From Streptomyces glaucescens (GTDB lineage Bacteria > Actinomycetota > Actinomycetes > Streptomycetales > Streptomycetaceae), in NCBI RefSeq assembly GCF_000761215.1, contig NZ_CP009438.1, positions 2,189,501-2,253,500 on the forward strand: DNA of 64,000 bases, in the 5' to 3' direction. The notes under the pieces were generated by a model. The model searched no databases, was not told the origin of the DNA, and saw only the letters and a program-made list of their open reading frames with translations. Position 1 is the first letter of the stretch, and every line of letters begins with the position of its first letter. This document shows, piece after piece, positions 49,847 to 58,288 of the stretch. The position numbers and the translations under genes are program-made.

Positions 49847-50203
49847 TCAGCTGAACGAGTCGCCGCAGGCGCAGGAGCCCGTCGCGTTCGGGTTGTCGAT
49901 CGTGAAGCCCTGCTTCTCGATCGTGTCCACGAAGTCGATGGTCGCGCCGCCCAGGTACGGGGCGCTCATCCGGTCGGTGACGACCTTGACCCCGCCGAAG
50001 TCCTTCTCCACGTCACCGTCGAGGGAACGCTCGTCGAAGAACAGCTGGTAGCGCAGGCCGGAGCAGCCGCCGGGCTGGACGGCGACGCGCAGCGCGAGGT
50101 CGTCGCGGCCTTCCTGGTCGAGCAGCGCCTTGACCTTGGACGCGGCGGCGTCGGTCAGGATGATGCCGTCGGTGACGGTGGTGGTCTCGTCCGATACGGA
50201 CAT
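49847..50203 (-). CDS. erpA: Iron-sulfur cluster insertion protein ErpA (HesB/IscA family)
   Basis: A 118-residue A-type carrier for Fe-S clusters. The three conserved cysteines are C47 (GGCSG) and C111, C113 (GSCACGDSF). It receives clusters from the Suf system and delivers them to targets. GGGAGAG lies 6 nt before the ATG. It is divergent from nadA, a [4Fe-4S] enzyme; the placement suggests a functional link but not an operon. Confidence 0.96.
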   Translation of the reverse strand: MSVSDETTTVTDGIILTDAAASKVKALLDQEGRDDLALRVAVQPGGCSGLRYQLFFDERSLDGDVEKDFGGVKVVTDRMSAPYLGGATIDFVDTIEKQGFTIDNPNATGSCACGDSFS

Positions 50204-50431
50204 CTACATCTCTCCCGGGTTGTACGGAGACTGCTTGCCGACGGTTGCAACCGGCGGGGCCGCGGATTCATTCCGGGGCGCGCCCGAGTCATTTCTCCTT
50301 GGCTTCTTTTTCATGCTCGCACATGCGCGGGCGGGCGGACAGCGCCCTGTGAGCGAGCGGACAGGGCGCCGGAGCCGAGCCGGCGGGGGACGGGAATGCC
50401 GGCGCGGCAAGGCGACGTTCCGGACATCGGG

Positions 50432-50486
50432 ATTCACGTCACATCGACGCTATGGACATCGTCAAAGTGACGTGAACCAGTTATGA
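50432..50486 (+). promoter_or_regulatory. nadA promoter with long inverted repeat
   Basis: TTCACGTCAC (50432-50441) and GTGACGTGAA (50466-50475) are perfect inverted repeats with a 24-bp spacer. A TATGAT -10 box (50481-50486) follows immediately with a weak -35 TCGTCA (50458-50463) between the arms. This AT-rich block is unlike the rest of the region. The rest of the 382-bp gap 50204-50585 holds the erpA promoter and a further AT-rich stretch (50288-50318) with no gene. A repressor of NAD synthesis is the likely user. Confidence 0.55.
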
Positions 50487-50585
50487 TAGATAGCGTCATT
50501 TCGACGAAAAGGTCGAAGCGCTGTCCCGCCATCCGCCGGTCCGCTCCCCGGGCCGGCGAGCCGCAGAAAAGAAAGGGTGCGTGTC

Positions 50586-51770
50586 GTGACCACCGCCCAG
50601 ACCCAGGAGCTCGACGTCCAGCCGACGCCCCTCGCCCTGCTGCTCCTCGGCCGCGAGGCCGACCCGAGGAGCGAGCGCGGCGTGGAGTGCCCCGGCGACC
50701 TGCCCTCGCCGTCCGACCCGGACCTGGTCGAGCGCGCCCGCGCGGCCAAGGAGAAGCTGGGCGACAAGGTCTTCGTGCTGGGCCACCACTACCAGCGCGA
50801 CGAGGTCATCCAGTTCGCGGACGTCACGGGCGACTCCTTCAAGCTGGCCCGCGACGCCGCCGCCCGCCCCGAGGCTGAGTACATCGTCTTCTGCGGCGTC
50901 CACTTCATGGCGGAGTCCGCCGACATCCTGACCTCCGACGACCAGAAGGTCGTCCTCCCCGACCTCGCGGCCGGCTGCTCGATGGCCGACATGGCGACGG
51001 CCGAGCAGGTCGCCGAGTGCTGGGACGTACTGACCGACGCCGGCATCGCCGAGCAGGTCGTCCCGGTCTCCTACATGAACTCGTCCGCCGACATCAAGGC
51101 GTTCACCGGCAAGCACGGCGGCACGATCTGCACCTCGTCCAACGCCAAGCGGGCCCTGGACTGGGCGTTCGAGCAGGGCGAGAAGGTCCTCTTCCTGCCC
51201 GACCAGCACCTCGGCCGCAACACCGCCGTCCGCGACATGGGCATGTCCCTGGACGACTGCGTGATCTACAACCCGCACAAGCCGAACGGCGGCCTGACCG
51301 CCGAGGAGCTGCGCGGCGCCAGGATGATCCTGTGGCGGGGCCACTGCTCGGTCCACGGCCGCTTCAGCCTCGACTCGGTCAACGACGTCCGGGAGCGCAT
51401 TCCCGGGGTGAACGTCCTCGTCCACCCGGAGTGCAGGCACGAGGTCGTCGCCGCGGCGGACTACGTCGGCTCGACCGAGTACATCATCAAGACGCTGGAG
51501 GCGGCCCCGGCCGGCTCCAAGTGGGCCATCGGCACCGAGCTGAACCTGGTCCGCCGCCTGGCGAACCGTTTCGCTCCCGAGGGCAAGGAGATCGTCTTCC
51601 TCGACAAGACGGTCTGCTTCTGCTCCACCATGAACCGCATCGACCTCCCCCACCTGGTCTGGGCGCTGGAATCCCTGGCCGAGGGCAACCTCGTCAACCG
51701 CATCGAGGTCGACAAGGAGACGGAGGCGTTCGCCAAGCTGGCACTGGAGCGGATGCTGGCGCTGCCGTAG
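50586..51770 (+). CDS. nadA: Quinolinate synthase
   Basis: A 394-residue NadA, condensing iminoaspartate and dihydroxyacetone phosphate to quinolinate in de novo NAD synthesis. The [4Fe-4S] cysteines are probably C131 (AAGCSMAD), C254 (RGHCSVHGR) and C344/C346 (TVCFCSTMN); VLGHHYQRDEVIQFAD and the NPHKPNGGLT region are family hallmarks. I chose GTG at 50586 (GAAAGGG, 8 nt spacing) over GTG at 50577. No nadB or nadC follows: the next gene converges 15 bp later. Confidence 0.96.
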   Translation: MTTAQTQELDVQPTPLALLLLGREADPRSERGVECPGDLPSPSDPDLVERARAAKEKLGDKVFVLGHHYQRDEVIQFADVTGDSFKLARDAAARPEAEYIVFCGVHFMAESADILTSDDQKVVLPDLAAGCSMADMATAEQVAECWDVLTDAGIAEQVVPVSYMNSSADIKAFTGKHGGTICTSSNAKRALDWAFEQGEKVLFLPDQHLGRNTAVRDMGMSLDDCVIYNPHKPNGGLTAEELRGARMILWRGHCSVHGRFSLDSVNDVRERIPGVNVLVHPECRHEVVAAADYVGSTEYIIKTLEAAPAGSKWAIGTELNLVRRLANRFAPEGKEIVFLDKTVCFCSTMNRIDLPHLVWALESLAEGNLVNRIEVDKETEAFAKLALERMLALP

Positions 51771-51785
51771 GCGGCCTGCCGCCGC

Positions 51786-54008
51786 TCACCCCGACGCGGG
51801 CCGCCGGTCGGGGTGGGCGGGGTCGAGGCCGAAGAGGGTGCCGTCGGGGGTCGCCACGATCACGGCGCCCTCGTGCAGGAACAGCTCGGACCGGGACCAG
51901 CCGTCGTCGATCACCTGCTCGGACCGCGGGCGCGTCTCCCACAGCAGCTTGCCCGAGCCGGCGTCCAGGGCGGCCACCCTGCCGCTGAGGCTCGCCGCGA
52001 ACACGGTGTCGTCGGCCTCCCGGAGTACGGGCGTGTTGGGCTGTTCCAGGGTGGTCTCGGTGCGCCACAGCTCCTCCCCCGTCCGCGGCGAGACAGCGCG
52101 GACGATGCCGTTGGACGTGGCCGTCCAGAGGGTGTCGCCGGCCAGTGCGACCCGCCCGCGCAGGGGTTCCGGGAAGCGCACCCGCCGGCGGTCGCCGGTG
52201 GCGGGGTCCAGCAGCACGGCGGCGTCGTACGCCTCGTCCTCGACCGGCTCGTCGGACCACTGCAGAAGGAGCAGCCGGCCGTCGAGGGCGCCGGCGATCC
52301 CGCTGGCGGCCGGCAGGGTCACCTTGCGGGTGGAGCCGTCGGACGGATCGAAGCGCAGCAGGAACGAGCTGTCCCGCTCTTCGTGCTCGCAGTGCAGGTA
52401 CACGTCCTCGGGGACTTCCGTCAGGAACGAGCAGAAGTGCCGCGCGGGCAGCTGCGCGGACCACCGTTCGGCTCCGGTCCGCGGTGCGCGGGCGGTGAGC
52501 GTACGGCCGTCCGCGGCCAGGACCAGGCCGCCGGCGAGGACCGGAGTGACGCCCTCCTCCCCGACCGGACGGGCCCACAGCGGCCGTCCGGTGCCGCTGT
52601 CCAGGCCGACCAGGCTGACCGACTCGTTCTCCAGTTCCTCGTCGGACACGGCCCGGCGCACGATCACCGTCTCCCCTTCCGCCCCGATGACGGCGCCGGA
52701 GACATACGTGTCGCGGGGACTCCCCTCGGGCAGCAGGTCGGCCCGCCAGCGGATCCTGCCGCTGAGCGCGTCCACGCGCACGGGCAGCGTCATGTCGCTC
52801 CCGCAGTAGACGGCGGCCTCGTGCAGCAGGCACCGCGACTCGCCGACGCTGCCGCCGCCGCCGATCACGGTCGCCGTCGACCCGGTGTCCACGATGCTCG
52901 TCTGCCACGGGCGCCAGCCCGCGGGCAGCGTCCCCCACCGCGACGGCGCGCTCGCCTTCGGGCCGGTCGCGCGCGCGGGCGCCGTACCGCCGTCCGCGCC
53001 GGGTCCCAGCAGGTACGCGGTCAGGCCGAGGGCCAGCGCGCCGACCGTGCCGGTGACGGCGAGCAGGGGGCGGACGCGGCCGGGGCGGCGGCCGGGGCGC
53101 TCGGTGTCCCGGCCGGCGGCCGTACCGGGACGGGTGGGCTCCGCCCGCGGAGCCGGCGGGCCGAGGCGCAGGGTGACGGTCTGCTGGTCGCCGGGGTCCG
53201 GTTCGGGGAGGACCGTGGCGAACTCCCGCGCCAGTTCGTCGAGTCCGGGCCGCTCCTCGCGCTTCTTGGTCAGGCAGCGTTCCAGGATCGCGCGCAGTTG
53301 CCGCGGGACCCCGTCGAGGACCGGGTCGTCGTTGATGACCCGGTAGGCCGTCAGGTATGGGCTCTCCGCGTCGAACGGGCCGCGCCCGGTCGTGGCGTAC
53401 GCCAGCAGCGCGCCGAGGGAGAAGACGTCGGAGGCGGGGCCCACCGAGCGGGCGTCGGTGAACTGTTCGGGGGACATGAACGGCGGGGTGCCGATCATCT
53501 GGCCGGTCTCGGTCAGCGTGAGGTTCTCGGTGGCGCGGGAGATGCCGAAGTCGATGACGCGCGGCCCGTCCTCGGCCATCAGGACGTTGGCCGGTTTCAG
53601 GTCGCGGTGCACCACGCCGGCCCGGTGGATGTCCCGGAGTGCCTCGACCAGGCCGAGCGCGAGCCGCCGCAACTCGGTGTCGCGGAGCGGTCCGTGGGCG
53701 CGTATCCGCTCGGCGAGGGAACGGCCGGGGACGTACTGGGTGGCCATCCAGGGCCGGTCCGCCTCCGGGTCGGCGTCCACGACGGGCGCGGTGAACGCGC
53801 CGCTGACCCTGCGGACGGCCTCGATCTCCTGGCGGAAGCGGGCCCGGAAGACGGGGTCCTGCGCGTACTGGGCGTGCACCACCTTGACGGCGACCTCGCG
53901 CCCGGAGCGGGCCCTGCCCCGGTAGACGACCCCCATGCCCCCGGCTCCGAGCCGGTCGATCAGCTTGTACCCGCCGAGTGAGCGCGGATCGTCCCTGTGC
54001 AGTGTCAC
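51786..54008 (-). CDS. Membrane Ser/Thr protein kinase with PQQ-propeller sensor
   Basis: A 740-residue Hanks-type kinase. The cytoplasmic kinase domain (about 12-270) has the glycine loop LGAGGMGVVYRG, the lysine in VAVKVVHA, HRDLKPANVLM, DFGIS and the APE-like MSPEQF. A proline-rich linker leads to a single transmembrane helix (LLAVTGTVGALALGLTAYLLG, near 320-340). The extracellular part is a PQQ/WD-like beta-propeller (LDSGTGRPLWARP, TARAPRTGAERWSAQLP, VSPRTGEELWRTET, LDAGSGKLLWETRP), usually a ligand sensor. The start is GTG at 54008, 9 nt after AAGGGG. It is divergent from nothing and converges on nadA. Confidence 0.9.
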   Translation of the reverse strand: MTLHRDDPRSLGGYKLIDRLGAGGMGVVYRGRARSGREVAVKVVHAQYAQDPVFRARFRQEIEAVRRVSGAFTAPVVDADPEADRPWMATQYVPGRSLAERIRAHGPLRDTELRRLALGLVEALRDIHRAGVVHRDLKPANVLMAEDGPRVIDFGISRATENLTLTETGQMIGTPPFMSPEQFTDARSVGPASDVFSLGALLAYATTGRGPFDAESPYLTAYRVINDDPVLDGVPRQLRAILERCLTKKREERPGLDELAREFATVLPEPDPGDQQTVTLRLGPPAPRAEPTRPGTAAGRDTERPGRRPGRVRPLLAVTGTVGALALGLTAYLLGPGADGGTAPARATGPKASAPSRWGTLPAGWRPWQTSIVDTGSTATVIGGGGSVGESRCLLHEAAVYCGSDMTLPVRVDALSGRIRWRADLLPEGSPRDTYVSGAVIGAEGETVIVRRAVSDEELENESVSLVGLDSGTGRPLWARPVGEEGVTPVLAGGLVLAADGRTLTARAPRTGAERWSAQLPARHFCSFLTEVPEDVYLHCEHEERDSSFLLRFDPSDGSTRKVTLPAASGIAGALDGRLLLLQWSDEPVEDEAYDAAVLLDPATGDRRRVRFPEPLRGRVALAGDTLWTATSNGIVRAVSPRTGEELWRTETTLEQPNTPVLREADDTVFAASLSGRVAALDAGSGKLLWETRPRSEQVIDDGWSRSELFLHEGAVIVATPDGTLFGLDPAHPDRRPASG

Positions 54009-54126
54009 CGCCCGTTTCCCCTTCCCCCGTTGAGCAGTTCGCGCGCACAGGATACGTAACCGGCGGTCATGGCACGGAGGCGTCCGGGCGCGGGGGCGCG
54101 GGTGCTCCCGCCGGGTCACAGGGGAA

Positions 54127-54158
54127 CGGCCGGGCCCCGTGCCTACGGGACCCGGCCG
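54127..54158 (-). terminator. Terminator of the RND transporter gene
   Basis: CGGCCGGG-C-CCCGT (from 54127) pairs with ACGGG-A-CCCGGCCG (to 54158): 13 of 14 pairs with one internal mismatch and a 4-nt loop, 22 bp past the RND stop. Confidence 0.75.
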
Positions 54159-54179
54159 GTTCGCTCGTCGCGCGTCGTG

Positions 54180-57100
54180 TCACACGCCCGCCGGCTCCGT
54201 CGCCTCCCGCGACCGCTCCCTCGCGGCCCGCTTCGCCGCCCGCTTCTTCGCGCGCCGCTCCTTGCGGAGTTCGAGCATCGCGTAGAGCGTCGGGACCAGC
54301 AGCAGCGTCAGCAGGGTGGACGTGACCAGGCCGCCGATCACCACGACCGCCAGGGGCTGGGCGATGAAGCCGCCCTCACCGGTGATGCCGAGGGCCATCG
54401 GCAGCAGGGCGAAGATGGTCGCCAGGGCGGTCATGAGGATGGGGCGCAGGCGGTGCCGGCCGCCCTCGACGACTGCCTCGACGACGCCGTAGCCCTGGGC
54501 GCGGTACTGGTTGATCAGGTCGATCAGGACGATCGCGTTGGTGACCACGATGCCGATCAGCATCAGCATGCCGATCATCGCGGGGACGCCCATGGGGGTG
54601 CCCGTGGCGACGAGGAGACCGATCGCGCCCGTCGCCGCGAAGGGGATCGACACCAGCAGGATCAGCGGCTGGACCAGCGACCGGAACGTCGCGACCAGCA
54701 GCATGAAGACGATCGCGATCGCCGCCAGCATGGCCAGGCCCAGGTTGGCGAAGGCCTCCTCCTGGTCCTCGGAGACACCGCCGATCTCGGCCGTGGCGCC
54801 CTCCGGCAGGTCCAGCGCGTCGATCTTCGACTGGAGGTCGGCGCTGACCGCACCGGTGTTGTCGCCGGTCGGCTTGGCGGTGACGGTGGCGGCGCGCTGG
54901 CCGTCGATGCGGGTCATCGAGACCGGGCCGTCGACGAGCCGGACGTCGGCGATGTCACCCAGCTTCACCGGGCCCAGCGGGAGCCGCTTCAGCTCGGCCA
55001 GGGTGTCCGCGGGACGCGCCGAGCGGATCACGACGTCCCGCTCGGTGTCGTCCAGGGTGGCCCGGGCGGCGGTGGTGCCGCGGACCGCCTGGGTGACGGC
55101 CGCGCCGAGCGTCTGGTCGGTGAAACCGGCCGCGGCGGCCCTCTCGTTGGCGCGGACCGAGATCCGCGGGACGCTCTGGGCGAGGTCGCTGGTGACGTCG
55201 GTGACGTCGTCCAGGCCGGCGACCGCCTCACGGACCTGCTCGGCGGCCTCGCGCAGCACCCGCGCGTCGGCGGCCTTCACGACCACGCTGAGGTCCTGGC
55301 TGCCGAAGCCGTCACCGGCGGCGATGGTCGTGGTGCCGATGCCGTCGAGCTTCTTCAGGCCCTCGTCGATGGCCTTCTCGACGTCCTCGTACGACGCCGA
55401 GTCCGCCAGCATCACCGAGTACGACGCCTGGTTGGTGTCGGTGCCGCCGCCGAAGGCCGCCATGAAGCCGGAGGAACCGACGGTGACCTGGTAGTCCTCG
55501 ACGCCCTCGATGCCGGCGAGCAGCTTCTCGACCCGCTTCGCCTGGGCGTCGGTCGCCGCGAGGCTGGTGCCGGGCTTCAGCTCCTGCTTGACGGTGAGGA
55601 CCTCCTGCTCGCCCTGGTCGAAGAAGTTCGTCTTCAGCAGCGGGGCCATGCCGAAGGTGCCGATCAGGACGACGACCGCGATGGCCACGCTGGTGAGGCG
55701 GCGGCGCGTGGCGAACCGCAGGACCGGGACGTAGATCCGCTGGAGGCGGCTTTTCGCCTCCTTCTCCTCCGCCAGCCGGCGGGCCTCGTCGGCGTCCTCC
55801 GGGGTGCCCTTGGGGGGCCGCAGGAACCAGTACGACAGCACCGGGACGACCGTCAGGGAGACCAGCAGGGACGCCAGCAGCGCGGCGGTCACGGTCAGCG
55901 AGAACGAGCCGAACAGCTCGCCCACCATGCCGCCGACCAGACCGATCGGCAGGAACACGGCGACGGTGGTGAGGGTGGAGGAGGTGACGGCGCCGGCCAC
56001 CTCGCGGACCGCGTTGAGGATGGCCTCCCGGCGCTCCTCGCCGTAGCCGAGGTGCCGCTTGATGTTCTCCAGGACCACGATCGAGTCGTCGACGACCCGG
56101 CCGATGGCGATGGTCAGGGCGCCGAGGGTGAGGACGTTCAGCGACAGGTCGCGCGTCCACAGGACGATCAGCGCGAGGACCACCGACAGCGGGATGGAGA
56201 CCGCCGTCACGAGGGTCGAGCGGATCGACGCGAGGAAGACGAGGATCACCAGGACGGCGAAGAGCAGACCGAGCGCGCCCTCCGTCGTCAGCCCCTCGAT
56301 GGACTTGGACACCGCCGGCCCCTGGTCGCTGACGACCGTGATGGTGGCGCCGGAGCCCAGGTCGGCGCGCAGCCGCGGCAGCTTGTCGCGGACGGCGTCG
56401 GAGATGGCGACGGCGCTGCCGTCGCGGTCCATGGTGACCGCGACGGCGAGGCTGGGCTCGCCGTTGGTGCGGGTCAGGGAGTCGGCGCGGGCCGCCTCCT
56501 GCCTCACCTCGGCGACGGCACCGAGCCGGACGGGGCGCCGCGCGCCCTCGCCGGTGACCATCAGGTCCTCGATCTGCTTCAGCGACGTGAGACCGCCGCC
56601 GACCTGCACGGTGCGGTTGGCGCCGCCCTCGTCGAAGGAGCCGGCCGGGACGGTGGCACCGCCCGCCTGGAGCGCCTCGGCGAGGGACTGGACGGTCAGC
56701 CCGGCCCGGGCCAGCTTGCGGTCGTCCGGCGTGACGGTGACCTGGAGGTCGCGTACGCCGTCCACGGTGACCTGGCCGACGCCGTCGATGTCCTCCAGGT
56801 CCGGGACGACGGTCCGGTCGAGCCGGTCGGCGAGGGCCTGCTGGTCGCTGTCGGAGGTGACGGCCAGGACGACGGTCGGGATGTCGTCGGTGGAGCCGGC
56901 CACGACCTGCGGGTCCACGTCGTCCGGGAGCTGGACGCGGGCCCGGTTGACGGCCTGCTGGACGTTCGCGACGAGCTGGTCGATGTCGTTGCCGTAGTCG
57001 AAGGACGCCACGATGACGGCGTTGCCCTCGCTCGCCGTGGAGGTGACGCCGGTGATGCCGTCGACCGCCTCCAGGTTGTCCTCGATCGGTTCGACGACCT

Positions 57101-57287
57101 GCTTCTCGACCACGTCCGGGGACGCGCCCTGGTACGGCGCGAGCACCGACACCATGGGCAGTTCGATGGTGGGCAGCAGCTGCTGCTTGAGCTGCGGGAT
57201 CGCTATCGCCCCGAAGGCGAGCGCGATGATGGACATCAGCCCTATCAGGGCCCGTTGTGCGAGGCTGAATCTGGACAGCCAGGACAT
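54180..57287 (-). CDS. RND (HAE1/AcrB-type) efflux permease
   Basis: A 1035-residue RND permease with twelve transmembrane helices and two large extracytoplasmic loops (about 30-330 and 560-830). The helix-4 proton relay is seen in GRVVDDSIVVLENIKRHLG with the two adjacent Asp, and the HAE1 pattern QLLPTIELPMVSVLAPYQGASPDVVEKQVVEPIEDNL at the start. In Gram-negatives such pumps work with MFP and outer-membrane partners; neither is nearby, as is common in actinobacteria. Substrate unknown. It lies 155 bp downstream of a two-component system on the same strand. Start ATG at 57287. Confidence 0.9.
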   Translation of the reverse strand: MSWLSRFSLAQRALIGLMSIIALAFGAIAIPQLKQQLLPTIELPMVSVLAPYQGASPDVVEKQVVEPIEDNLEAVDGITGVTSTASEGNAVIVASFDYGNDIDQLVANVQQAVNRARVQLPDDVDPQVVAGSTDDIPTVVLAVTSDSDQQALADRLDRTVVPDLEDIDGVGQVTVDGVRDLQVTVTPDDRKLARAGLTVQSLAEALQAGGATVPAGSFDEGGANRTVQVGGGLTSLKQIEDLMVTGEGARRPVRLGAVAEVRQEAARADSLTRTNGEPSLAVAVTMDRDGSAVAISDAVRDKLPRLRADLGSGATITVVSDQGPAVSKSIEGLTTEGALGLLFAVLVILVFLASIRSTLVTAVSIPLSVVLALIVLWTRDLSLNVLTLGALTIAIGRVVDDSIVVLENIKRHLGYGEERREAILNAVREVAGAVTSSTLTTVAVFLPIGLVGGMVGELFGSFSLTVTAALLASLLVSLTVVPVLSYWFLRPPKGTPEDADEARRLAEEKEAKSRLQRIYVPVLRFATRRRLTSVAIAVVVLIGTFGMAPLLKTNFFDQGEQEVLTVKQELKPGTSLAATDAQAKRVEKLLAGIEGVEDYQVTVGSSGFMAAFGGGTDTNQASYSVMLADSASYEDVEKAIDEGLKKLDGIGTTTIAAGDGFGSQDLSVVVKAADARVLREAAEQVREAVAGLDDVTDVTSDLAQSVPRISVRANERAAAAGFTDQTLGAAVTQAVRGTTAARATLDDTERDVVIRSARPADTLAELKRLPLGPVKLGDIADVRLVDGPVSMTRIDGQRAATVTAKPTGDNTGAVSADLQSKIDALDLPEGATAEIGGVSEDQEEAFANLGLAMLAAIAIVFMLLVATFRSLVQPLILLVSIPFAATGAIGLLVATGTPMGVPAMIGMLMLIGIVVTNAIVLIDLINQYRAQGYGVVEAVVEGGRHRLRPILMTALATIFALLPMALGITGEGGFIAQPLAVVVIGGLVTSTLLTLLLVPTLYAMLELRKERRAKKRAAKRAARERSREATEPAGV

Positions 57288-57442
57288 GGGTCAGCGTCTC
57301 TCTTCCGTGGCCTTGAGCGAAGCGGTGGGCGCGGACAGGCGCCCACTCCGACACCCTGGTCCATGGCACAGGTCCCGGCCGTCGCCCCCAGGTCCATTTC
57401 CTTATGCCGCGCATACTGCGGCTGGAGTAGCGCCGTATCCGG

Positions 57443-58129
57443 TCAGTCCACCCTTGGACGGACCAGCCCCGACTCGTAGGCGATCACCACGAGCTGGGCC
57501 CGGTCCCGGGCGCCGAGTTTGGCCATGGCCCGGTTGACGTGCGTCTTCACGGTCAGCGGGCTCACCTGGAGGCGCTCGGCGATCTCGTCGTTGGAGTGGC
57601 CGCCGGCGACCAGGACCAGCACCTCGCGTTCGCGGACGGTCAGCGCGTCCAGCCGGCCGGCGCGGTCCGGGTCGTGCTCGCCGTCCCGGCCGTCGCCGCC
57701 CTGGGCGAGGAAACGGGCGATCAGGCCCTTGGTGGCGGCCGGGGAGAGCAGCGCCTCGCCGCCCGCGGCGACCCGGATCGCGTTCAGCAGCTCCTCCGGT
57801 TCGCTGCCCTTGCCGAGGAAGCCGGAGGCGCCGGCGCGCAGCGACCGCACCACGTAGTCGTCGACCTCGAAGGTGGTCAGGATGACGATCCGGACGTGGG
57901 CGAGCGACGGGTCGGCGGTGATCAGGCGGGTCGCGGCGAGGCCGTCGGTGCCGGGCATCCGGATGTCCATCAGGACCACGTCGGCCTGCCGTTCCTTCGC
58001 CAGCCGCACCGCCTCGGCGCCGTCGGAGGCCTCGCCGACCACCTCCATGTCCGGCTCGGAGTCGACCAGCACGCGGAAGGCGCTGCGCAGCAGGGCCTGG
58101 TCGTCGGCGAGCAGGACACGGATGGTCAT
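57443..58129 (-). CDS. Two-component response regulator (NarL/LuxR type)
   Basis: A 228-residue response regulator: receiver 1-120 with DD9-10 and phospho-acceptor D55 (VVLMDIRMPG), then a LuxR HTH (LTVREREVLVLVAGGHSNDEIAERLQVSPLTVKTHV). The ATG at 58129 gives the normal N-terminus MTIRVLLADD. An in-frame ATG at 58288, overlapping the kinase stop, would add 53 residues translated from tandem repeats; this extension is odd and probably not needed. A short ORF in another frame ends on the 58129 start codon (GTATGA). It presumably controls the RND pump or the upstream psp genes. Confidence 0.87.
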   Translation of the reverse strand: MTIRVLLADDQALLRSAFRVLVDSEPDMEVVGEASDGAEAVRLAKERQADVVLMDIRMPGTDGLAATRLITADPSLAHVRIVILTTFEVDDYVVRSLRAGASGFLGKGSEPEELLNAIRVAAGGEALLSPAATKGLIARFLAQGGDGRDGEHDPDRAGRLDALTVREREVLVLVAGGHSNDEIAERLQVSPLTVKTHVNRAMAKLGARDRAQLVVIAYESGLVRPRVD

Positions 58130-58288
58130 ACGGGCTCCCCCTCGGCGGTCGTCATACGAGGCTCCCCCACGGCGATCGTCATACGAGGCTCCCCCTTCGG
58201 CAGTGGACGCCCGGGCCTCCGCCCCGGCAGTGGCCGTCCGTGCCTCCCCGCGGCGGCCGTCACCTGGGTTCCCCGCGGCGATGGTCAT
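58118..58288. repeat. Tandem duplications of a translation-start region
   Basis: Between the kinase stop and the regulator start the minus strand repeats a 26-27 nt module containing GGGGGAGCC(T)CGT followed by ATGACSATCGCC. Modules start with ATG at 58182, 58155 and 58129 (the true gene) and an ancestral copy at 58288 that overlaps the kinase stop (ATGA). The intermediate copies encode an 18-residue ORF (58182-58126) whose TGA overlaps the real start. Confidence 0.75.

Noticed and set aside
50204..50437. A 77-codon minus-strand ORF upstream of erpA
   Set aside because: No G/C third-position bias typical of genes here, no homology, and it occupies the erpA promoter region.
57443..58288. Extended 281-residue form of the response regulator
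   Set aside because: The extra 53 residues come from tandem DNA repeats and are not part of the receiver fold; the start at 58129 gives the standard N-terminus.
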